Of a DNA stretch of 39,870 bases, positions 34,053 through 39,870 are shown piece by piece. The notes under the pieces are model-generated. The model did no database searches, was not told the DNA's origin, and was given only the letters and a program-made list of their open reading frames with translations. This stretch comes from Brasilonema bromeliae SPC951. GTDB lineage: Bacteria; Cyanobacteriota; Cyanobacteriia; Cyanobacteriales; Nostocaceae. The translations under genes and the position numbers were made by a program. The stretch covers positions 1 through 39,870 of the forward strand of contig NZ_QMEB01000024.1 in assembly GCF_012912135.1 (NCBI RefSeq). The letters run 5' to 3'. Position 1 is the stretch's first letter, and every line of letters starts with the position of its first letter.

Positions 34053-34216
34053 ATGAAGAGGTATCAAACCACAAGTAAACAGAAGTATGTAAAAAAAATT
34101 AATGTGCTAAAACTCCTTCCCTTGAGCATCGCTGTCACTGTCGCGTTCGTTCCTGCGAAACACGCTACGCTCCTAATTTTCTTTCTAGATATAAATATTA
34201 TAATAGCTGAAAAAGC

Positions 34217-34855
34217 TTAATTTTCACAATTTAAAAATGCTTGTCGCTTTGCATGAATATTTCTCATGTGCTTTTTTACTGTATTCATAGAAATGTAAAG
34301 TTGATCTGCAATCTCTTTATAGCTAAACTTTCCTCTATAAAGACACCAAATCTCTGCTTCTCGTCGTGTTAATTTATATTTGTTAACCTCCACAATGGCA
34401 ATATTTTTCAAAGACTCATATTTATTTTCCATACTCACCAATAGATAAGATCTATTACATTTTTCTAAATTAAGCCATCTAGCACGAACACAGAAAACTT
34501 TTGACTTATCTACGACAATCTCATGAGAGAGAATCATAGTTTTTTTGGCTAAATTACTACGGTTTTCTAATAATGTCTCGCAAAGACTCCAGATAGCAGG
34601 TGGTATATAATTGGAACTGTCTTGATTAATTTGAGAAACGATATTACAAGCAGATGTATTTGCATGAATCAGTTCACCTGTCTCGTTCAAAAGTAAAATA
34701 CCGTCTTGTAAGCCTTCAATCACTTCTTGGAAAAAATAAGCTCGCAGAGAATCATGTAACTCAATATTATCTAACTGTTGTCGTTGAACTGTTTTTTCTC
34801 TAGATAGTGGTGAGATTTTTCTTGTGGTTATCATGGGACATACTTTATTTTGCAT
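34217..34855 (-). CDS. PAS-LuxR family transcriptional regulator
   Basis: 212 residues. A PAS-like sensor region (about 40-140, IEGLQDGILLLNETGELIHA) is joined to a C-terminal LuxR/GerE helix-turn-helix (about 160-205: YKLTRREAEIWCLYRGKFSY, then KEIADQLYISMNTVKKHM). The protein would bind DNA as a dimer in response to an unknown signal. It sits alone in a gene-poor stretch and is AT-rich. An alternative Met at residue 8 (MITTRK) gives nearly the same product. Confidence 0.8.
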   Translation of the reverse strand: MQNKVCPMITTRKISPLSREKTVQRQQLDNIELHDSLRAYFFQEVIEGLQDGILLLNETGELIHANTSACNIVSQINQDSSNYIPPAIWSLCETLLENRSNLAKKTMILSHEIVVDKSKVFCVRARWLNLEKCNRSYLLVSMENKYESLKNIAIVEVNKYKLTRREAEIWCLYRGKFSYKEIADQLYISMNTVKKHMRNIHAKRQAFLNCEN

Positions 34856-35215
34856 AACACTATTCTTTATTTAGTAGTTTTTTTTCTGTTGAAAATATGT
34901 ACCTTAATTGTCTGCATGATATTGCAGAACAATGACACATAGGAATGCAAAGGAGTGTGTCATAGACAACATGGCACACATGAGAGTGAACTTTCAGAAG
35001 TTTTTATAGCCCTCTTAACAACTTAGTTTTGAATACAGCTGTTAAATACTCTATTTCGGATATAGCTTTTGTAAGTGTAAATTAATTTATGTATATGCCA
35101 ATCGTTATAAAAGCGTTGACTCACTTTGGATTTCAGGGGGAGCATTGTCAATAGGAGCATCTGAATATCAATAAGCTGGCAATCGCATTAAGACTTGCTT
35201 ATGCTTAACAGCTTA
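34856..35215. other. 360-bp intergenic region upstream of the LuxR gene
   Basis: No gene was seen. It must contain the promoter of the LuxR-type gene, but no clear -10/-35 pair was recognised. Confidence 0.4.
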
Positions 35216-35486
35216 TCAAGCAAATAATTTAAATCTTGCAAGCTGGATTTCAATCGTTTCAGGCAAGATTTTACTGAGTTCTTTAGTGTCTCGAAATTGC
35301 AAAATTTGTGATGATGGTAAGTCAAAAGGAAACTGCCCTGCTATATCTGAGCGTTCCATTTGGGCTAGTAGAATTTGTTCAGAACACTTACTTTGAATAG
35401 CATAACCAATTTCAATACAGACAAATGGGCTAGGAAGCAGTAGATCCGTTTCTTTACCCTCAATTTTAGTAATAGGTCTTTCTATT
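35216..35486 (-). pseudogene. C-terminal fragment of a TIR-like nucleotide-binding protein
   Basis: An open stretch of about 90 codons without a proper start, on the minus strand. The text KETDLLLPSPFVCIEIGYA, then EQILLAQMERSDIAGQFPFD and LPSSQILQFRDTKELSKIL, resembles the end of TIR-like (CAP12-type) effector or nucleotide-binding domains: an ...E(L/I)GYA helix, a strand with IILIQ-like text, then LPFD...ITY. It ends in FKLFA and a TGA. A stop codon lies just upstream of the fragment (TGA before IERPITK), and the N-terminal part is missing. Such domains occur in antiphage NADases, so this may be a relic of a defence gene. The family assignment is by eye. Confidence 0.5.
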
Positions 35487-36201
35487 CAACTTTGTACAAG
35501 CTTACACGCAGATGCATTCCTAAATGACAACAACACCCAAACCTCTACTAGATAAGTTATTTCCTCTTATTGTTCATTCTAGCCAGGGATGTACTGAGTT
35601 TATCACTTGGACAAGTGTAAACTGCTCAGTGACAGTGCCCTCTATGCCGCTACATGTGAGGAAATATCACCATTCGAGTTGGGTGTTGCTGTGTTGTTGC
35701 GAGACAGATGTGGATTCAACAGCGTTCTTTACCTCTTCACTTGTTTTTCTCTAGCTGTTTTATCTGCCAGGGAAGCTTTTTAGCTTCAATTATTAATTTA
35801 GCATTGGTTGAATATGAGTGGTTGTTGTTGAAACTAAAGTTTACCTTCTTAAGCAAACTAATATGTATGAAAATTTTGTTAATGTCTGCGATTTCTATCA
35901 GAAACATTGTTGTCAGAAATGAGCAAGTACTCAGTTATTGTTAAATATGAGCAACATTTGAGTTCAAAGCAAACCTTTGGTAGTCAGTAAGTCAGTATCG
36001 AAATTCTCTACTTCCCACTTTCTCGGGAACTGTTTCTGGGATAACAACCGTCAAAAGCTACAAGGACAAGGAGATGAGGTTCTAGGAGAGTGGAACAATT
36101 TCCTACTCTTCTTCTTTTCTTGTTTCTCTCCCTCTTTCTCTTCCCATTTGAGGGTTGCGTGGTTAACAATGAGTTGAATGTGTTCCAAATGATTTAACGT
36201 G
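35487..36201. other. 715-bp degraded region without a convincing gene
   Basis: Three short plus-strand open frames (about 66-78 codons) are present, but their products are low in charge, rich in Ser/Phe/Cys, and lack recognisable motifs or ribosome-binding sites. Read as decayed DNA between the TIR-like fragment and the next broken gene. Confidence 0.5.
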
Positions 36202-36457
36202 ATGCCCAAAACAGCAAATGAGTACACCGTATACCTTCTACTAGAAAATGGTCACCGTGAACAAGCCCGTTTTCCAACAATTCAAAAATTTTAGAAGTGG
36301 TATGGTGGCGAACCTGTGCCGAAGTCTGCTTCTAATGACAATATCCGGGTACCAATCAAAAATATTCAGTCCTGAGTACATGGTCGTGCGTCCGTCTCGG
36401 ATTGTAGCTATTCGGGTAAGACCCATTTTTTGCTCTAGTGTGGAAAGATTTACCTAA
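36202..36457 (+). pseudogene. Small broken gene upstream of mltA (nonsense and frameshift)
   Basis: ATG 36202 reads MPKTANEYTVYLLLENGHRE then QARFPTIQKF, a TAG stop, and continues in the same frame as KWYGGEPVPKSASNDNIRVP and IKNIQS. After a one-base shift near 36372 the sense continues as PEYMVVRPSRIVAIRVRPIF then CSSVERFT and stop. Together they form one compact protein of about 84 residues. The TAG would arise from CAG by one transition. The pieces look like a small soluble conserved protein, but I cannot name it. It ends three bases before the mltA start codon, so it was probably cotranscribed. Confidence 0.7.
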
Positions 36458-36460
36458 ATC

Positions 36461-37753
36461 ATGAGAAAAACGCTTACTTTATTTTTCTTGAGTCTAGGAG
36501 TTGCTCTTTTTATTCCACTTTGCTCAGTTTTTGCTCAGGTTCCTGACTTACCACCGATACCAATACCAGTCCCAAGCCAACCTGAGATTTTGCCACTGCC
36601 AGTGCCAGTGCCAGTGCCAGTGCCAAAACCCACTCAATTTAGACACCTTATGTCACCATTGATGCGTGTAGATGTGGCGACAATCTGTAGCTCTTCATAC
36701 AGTTGTTTGGGTTGGGATGAGCAAATTTGGGGTGAAAACGGGAAAGCAGGCGATAGCAAGGCACTGTTAACAGCAATAGACAACAGCTTGTATTACCTAA
36801 CAACTGATAAGGCTGCAGCAGTTTATCGAAATTATCCTATTAGAGAGATTACCCTTGACCGCGTCCGACGTAGTTTGCTGCGTTTCCGCCAACTGGTTGT
36901 TAGCTGTGAGTCACCAGCACAACTGCAAGCTGCTATTCGTCAGGAGTTTGTCTTTTACCAGTCTTCTGGAAATGATCGCAATGGTAACGTGAGGTTTACT
37001 GCTTATTACGAGCCTGTATATACCGCGAGTCGCGTACGGACACCAGTCTATCAGTATCCCATTTATCGACGACCACCCGACTTTGAGAGATGGGCGAAGC
37101 CACATCCAAAACGGGTTGATTTAGAAGGAAAAGATGCTTTACTCGGCGATAGAAGCCGGTTACGTGGTTTGGAGTTATTTTGGTTTGCCAATCGGTTTGA
37201 TGCGTACATGGTTCAAATTCAAGGTTCTGCCCAACTCAACTTAACTGATGGTACGACAACATCTGTGGGTTATGGAGGTGCAACAGATTACCCGTGGACA
37301 AGCATAGGCAAAGAACTGGCGAAAGATGGCAAACTTCCCTTGAGTGGTTTAACATTGCCAGTTATGACTCAGTATTTTCAGCAGAATCCAAACCAGATGG
37401 ATAATTATCTGCCGCGCTGGAAACGCTTTGTCTTCTTCCAGGAAACTGGTAGTACAGGGGCTAAAGGAAGTATCCTTGTGCCAGTCACAGCAGAACGTTC
37501 TATTGCGACTGATAAATCTATTATGCCTCCAGGAGCATTAGCGCTGATTAACACCAGTTTACCCTTTCCCACTGAGTATGGACAGATGGTGCCTCGTACT
37601 GTGAGTCGCTACGTGCTTGACCAAGATGCAGGAAGCGCTATTAAAGGACCAGGACGAGTTGATTATTTTATGGGAACTGGCAAATTAGCTGGCGATCGCG
37701 CTGGTATAACGGGTGGCAATGGTAAGCTGTATTATTTATTATTGAAGCAATAA
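36461..37753 (+). CDS. mltA: Membrane-bound lytic murein transglycosylase A (MltA)
   Basis: Cleaves peptidoglycan glycan strands to give 1,6-anhydro ends. 430 residues. Signal sequence at about 1-25 (LTLFFLSLGVALFIPLCSVF), then a Pro/Val-rich linker (about 27-60, with VPVPVPVPK). The MltA barrel domain covers about 125-300 (VRFTAYYEPVYTASRV and YMVQIQGSAQLNLTDG). The C-terminal 3D domain follows (SIMPPGALALINTSLPFP, then LDQDAGSAIKGPGRVDYFMG) with its conserved aspartates. No lipobox Cys was seen in the usual place. Start ATG 36461 lies three bases after the broken gene's stop. Confidence 0.92.
   Translation: MRKTLTLFFLSLGVALFIPLCSVFAQVPDLPPIPIPVPSQPEILPLPVPVPVPVPKPTQFRHLMSPLMRVDVATICSSSYSCLGWDEQIWGENGKAGDSKALLTAIDNSLYYLTTDKAAAVYRNYPIREITLDRVRRSLLRFRQLVVSCESPAQLQAAIRQEFVFYQSSGNDRNGNVRFTAYYEPVYTASRVRTPVYQYPIYRRPPDFERWAKPHPKRVDLEGKDALLGDRSRLRGLELFWFANRFDAYMVQIQGSAQLNLTDGTTTSVGYGGATDYPWTSIGKELAKDGKLPLSGLTLPVMTQYFQQNPNQMDNYLPRWKRFVFFQETGSTGAKGSILVPVTAERSIATDKSIMPPGALALINTSLPFPTEYGQMVPRTVSRYVLDQDAGSAIKGPGRVDYFMGTGKLAGDRAGITGGNGKLYYLLLKQ
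36596..36625 (+). repeat. GCCAGT microsatellite in mltA
   Basis: Tandem six-base GCCAGT units encode Pro-Val repeats in the linker between signal peptide and enzyme domain. The unit keeps frame, so copy number can change linker length without breaking the gene. Confidence 0.7.
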
Positions 37754-37843
37754 CTCTGGCAACTCTTCAATCTTTTCTTTTAGAGGTGATAAGTCACGCC
37801 AATACTGCCTGTAAATATATAGTTGTAGGATGTTTTGAACCGC

Positions 37844-37886
37844 AGATGCACACAGATGTATACAGATAATTTATCTGTGTGCATCT
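37844..37886. repeat. Inverted-repeat hairpin, AGATGCACACAGAT family (copy 2)
   Basis: AGATGCACACAGAT (37844-37857) pairs exactly with ATCTGTGTGCATCT (37873-37886). The flanking AACCGC matches copy 1 near 7819. It lies about 90 bp after the mltA stop codon. Confidence 0.8.
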
Positions 37887-37988
37887 TACGAAAAAGTTAA
37901 ATATTATTCATCTAAGTGCAAAGAACATAATTCTAATAAAAAGCGACAATTATTTTGCCTATATTTAAGGACTCCTGAAAAAATAACC

Positions 37989-39041
37989 ATGAAATTCAGT
38001 ACAATTTTAGAAAAATTTGGTGACGCCGCCTCCTCCAATAGCTTCTGTTCCAATAAAGAAAACGACCCAGAAATTACAGGGGTTACAGCAGTTGATGAAG
38101 CGACAACGGGTACTCTCAGCTACATTGAAGGAGCAAAATTCGCTTCTATGGTTAGTAAGACAAATGCTAGTGCTTTAATTTTACCTGCAGATGAAACATT
38201 ACAGGCACAAGCACAAGAACGGAGTATTGTTTGGATTGCAACGCCAGAACCACGACTGTTATTTGCCAAAGCGATCGCATTATTTTATAAACCCTGGCGT
38301 CCGACTCCAGAAATTCATCCGACTGCTGTTATTCACCCGACAGCAAAAATTGGTAAACAAGTGTATGTAGGTGCTCATGTTGTGATTCAGCAGGGAGTAG
38401 AAATTGGTGATGATGTGTGCATTCATCCTAATGTGGTAATTTATCCAGATGTTAAGATAGGCGATCGCACAACCTTGCACGCCAATTGCACCATCCACGA
38501 ACGAACTCGTATTGGTGCAGATTGTATGATTCACAGTGGTGCTGTCATTGGTTCAGAAGGCTTTGGCTTTGTTCCCAGTTCCACTGGTTGGGTAAAAATG
38601 GAACAATCCGGTTACACTGTTTTAGAAGATAATGTAGAAGTGGGCTGTAATAGCGCTATTGACCGCCCAGCCGTAGGAGAAACACGGATAGGTCGCCAAA
38701 CTATAATTGACAATCTGGTGCAAATAGGTCACGGTTGCCAAATTGGTGCTGGATGTGCTATAGCAGGTCAGTCTGGTATGGCGGGAGGCGTGAAACTTGG
38801 TAATGGTGTTATCCTGGCTGGACAGTCGGGAATTAGCAATCAGGTGAAGATTGGCGATAGGGCGATCGCATCTGCAAAAGCTGGTGTTCATAGTGATATC
38901 GCACCAGGTGAAATTGTCTCTGGAAGTCCATCTTTGCCGCACAAACAGTACTTGAAGGTGTCAGCTATCCTCGCTCGCTTACCAGAAATGTATCAAACAT
39001 TGAGACAGTTACAACGTCAGATTAATAATGGTAATGGTTAG
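37989..39041 (+). CDS. lpxD: UDP-3-O-acylglucosamine N-acyltransferase (LpxD)
   Basis: Third step of lipid A synthesis: adds the N-linked hydroxyacyl chain to UDP-3-O-acylglucosamine. 350 residues. The N-terminal uridine-binding domain (about 1-105) is followed by a left-handed beta-helix of hexapeptide repeats (about 110-305: IHPTAVIHPTAKIG, IGDDVCIHPNVVIYPDVKIG) and a C-terminal helix (RLPEMYQTLRQLQRQI). The catalytic His lies in NLVQIGHGCQIG. GSEGFGFVPSSTGWVKM, a family marker, is also seen. No lpxA or fabZ is adjacent; the gene is flanked by mltA and a repeat element. Confidence 0.93.
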   Translation: MKFSTILEKFGDAASSNSFCSNKENDPEITGVTAVDEATTGTLSYIEGAKFASMVSKTNASALILPADETLQAQAQERSIVWIATPEPRLLFAKAIALFYKPWRPTPEIHPTAVIHPTAKIGKQVYVGAHVVIQQGVEIGDDVCIHPNVVIYPDVKIGDRTTLHANCTIHERTRIGADCMIHSGAVIGSEGFGFVPSSTGWVKMEQSGYTVLEDNVEVGCNSAIDRPAVGETRIGRQTIIDNLVQIGHGCQIGAGCAIAGQSGMAGGVKLGNGVILAGQSGISNQVKIGDRAIASAKAGVHSDIAPGEIVSGSPSLPHKQYLKVSAILARLPEMYQTLRQLQRQINNGNG

Positions 39042-39435
39042 TGCCTGCTGAAATACACATCATTTTGAATTTTGAATTGCTTAACTCAGATCTTGCACCA
39101 TAATTTTTGTCCGCCAAGAAATAAATTTCTTGGCTCAAAGCTCAAGTAAGCTAAAGCTTACTGGATATGCGTTTCAGTCCGTTTTAACGGACTTTGGCTA
39201 TAAGCCTTGTAGACGCCTCTGGCGGCTTCCCGCAGGGTACTTCAGTTCAAGGCGTACTCCGGTCGAGGTGCAAGATCTGAGTTAAGGGGTGGGGTTATGC
39301 AACGCAATTATTCACCAAAAAATTCCAGTTTGCTTCACTTGAAGAGCGAAAAAAGAAAAGAGCAAAGAGGAAAAGGACAAAACTACAAAATAATACTAAA
39401 TAACTGAGAATATTCTACCCACCAAATAAACGCCT
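39042..39435. other. 394-bp gene-free region with a palindromic element
   Basis: Most of it is the 205-bp inverted-repeat element at 39081-39285. The rest, 39290-39435, is AT-rich and seems empty apart from a purine-rich GAAAAAAGAAAAGAGC stretch. Confidence 0.6.
39081..39285. mobile_element. Palindromic MITE-like element with perfect 19-bp terminal inverted repeats
   Basis: TTAACTCAGATCTTGCACC (39081-39099) is the exact reverse complement of 39267-39285. The 167-bp interior contains further stems, including AAGAAATAAATTTCTT, AAGCTAAAGCTT and AGTCCGTTTTAACGGACT, and a GC-rich part with CCTCTGGCGGCTTCCCGC. It has no open reading frame, so any movement would depend on an outside transposase. 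Confidence 0.8.
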
Positions 39436-39870
39436 CTAAAAACCCTTCTTTTCATTCTTATAATTCTCTAAGTTTTTACGATACTGCGTACTACTAGGAT
39501 CAAGGCGAACAGCTATTTCCAGTTCTGCGATCGCTTCTTCGAGTTTGCCTTGATCGTACAGCGCAATCCCCAGGGCATAGTGAGCATCTGTATAATTTGG
39601 GTCGATTTGCAACGCTTTACAGTAAGAGGCGATCGCCTGATCGAGTTTGCCTTGATTTTTCAGCGCAATCCCCAGGTTATTGTGAGCAGTCGCATAATTT
39701 GGGTCGATTTGCAACGCTCTTTGGTAACAGGCGATCGCCTGATCGAGTTTGCCTTGATTTTTCAGCGCTAACCCCAGGTTATGGTGAGCAAGTGCCAAAT
39801 TTGGCTCGATTTGCAACGCTCTTTGGTAAGAGGCGATCGCTTCATCGAGTTTGCCTTGAGCGGACAGCGC
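39436..39870 (-). CDS. TPR repeat protein, 3' part only
   Basis: Partial: the 5' end lies beyond the right edge of the window. The visible 145 residues form four tetratricopeptide repeats of 34 residues (LGLALKNQGKLDQAIACYQR, ALQIDPNYATAHNN and similar), with the last more divergent (LEEAIAELEIAVRLDPSS), and a short Lys-rich tail KNEKKGF. Such arrays mediate protein-protein contacts; the N-terminal domains needed to assign a role are out of view. The repeats are nearly identical at DNA level, and each holds a GCGATCGC octamer. Confidence 0.9.
   Translation of the reverse strand, partial: ALSAQGKLDEAIASYQRALQIEPNLALAHHNLGLALKNQGKLDQAIACYQRALQIDPNYATAHNNLGIALKNQGKLDQAIASYCKALQIDPNYTDAHYALGIALYDQGKLEEAIAELEIAVRLDPSSTQYRKNLENYKNEKKGF

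Larger units (their letters stand above)
33374..34216. other. 843-bp AT-rich gene-free region with hairpins
   Basis: No credible open reading frame was found on either strand. It holds the TGTCATATTGAGC inverted repeat (33866-33968), a terminator-like hairpin at 34029-34050 and GC-rich short repeats near 33586-33615 and 34141-34171. The region could contain a small RNA ending at the hairpin. Confidence 0.55.

Noticed and set aside
35524-35754. Plus-strand frame of 76 codons, with two more short frames up to 36177
   Set aside because: Composition is unusual (many Ser, Cys and Phe), no ribosome-binding site or motif is seen, and the region looks degraded.
36248-36457. A 69-codon frame read as a gene on its own
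   Set aside because: Only its last 27 residues are protein-like; the first part is out of frame with the real text starting at 36202.
39436-39870. Regular 102-bp repeats near the right edge
   Set aside because: They encode tetratricopeptide repeats in an open frame, so they are neither a CRISPR array nor satellite DNA.

Overview
The window looks like chromosomal DNA of a filamentous, probably heterocyst-forming cyanobacterium. The signs are dense HIP1 octamers (GCGATCGC), an rnpB gene carrying short tandem heptamer repeats of the kind described in heterocystous cyanobacteria, a DevB/DevC-type exporter pair, a Psb32-type thylakoid protein, and several cyanobacteria-typical proteins (DUF4346, DUF4168, FemAB-like). 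Repeats between genes are abundant and have also entered genes. The species cannot be named from this window.

Layout. 1-7.8 kb: envelope export, with a DevB/DevC-type pair lacking a DevA ATPase in view, then an RND (HAE1/AcrB-like) pump and its adaptor. 8.2-10.2 kb: a CorA Mg2+ channel and an unknown protein whose end abuts a decayed IS200/IS605 end. 10.3-13 kb: RNase P RNA, RNase III and a Gfo/Idh/MocA oxidoreductase that has absorbed intergenic repeat sequence in frame. 13-15 kb: a membrane histidine kinase on the minus strand. 15.3-18.8 kb: a RibD-like reductase gene broken by a frameshift and a 104-bp inverted-repeat insertion, then a FemAB-like protein, a DUF4346 protein and Psb32. 18.8-21.7 kb: an IS200/IS605 element (tnpB and tnpA, divergent) inserted in an already damaged acyltransferase gene, then a NADAR protein. 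21.9-30.8 kb: a DUF2243 membrane protein and a membrane-linked MoxR cluster (DUF4129, DUF4350, MoxR AAA+ ATPase, APH-type kinase, DUF58, SpoIIM, a six-helix-type membrane protein, RDD). 30.8-33.4 kb: a DUF1868 2H phosphoesterase, DNA polymerase III delta and a secreted DUF4168 protein. 33.4-36.5 kb: gene-poor and degraded, with a PAS-LuxR regulator, a TIR-like fragment and a small broken gene. 36.5 kb to the end: MltA, LpxD, a 205-bp palindromic element and the 3' part of a TPR protein.

Working together. The MoxR AAA+/DUF58/DUF4129/DUF4350/SpoIIM/RDD set is a recurring bacterial assemblage that probably acts at the membrane, though its job is poorly defined. LpxD, MltA, the RND pump and the DevBC pair all concern the cell envelope. 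The most distinctive theme is genome decay and repeat invasion. Two genes have been extended in frame by intergenic repeats and kept open. Three others (RibD-like, acyltransferase, a small conserved-looking protein) are broken in ways that can be reconstructed base by base. No rRNA, tRNA or CRISPR array was seen.
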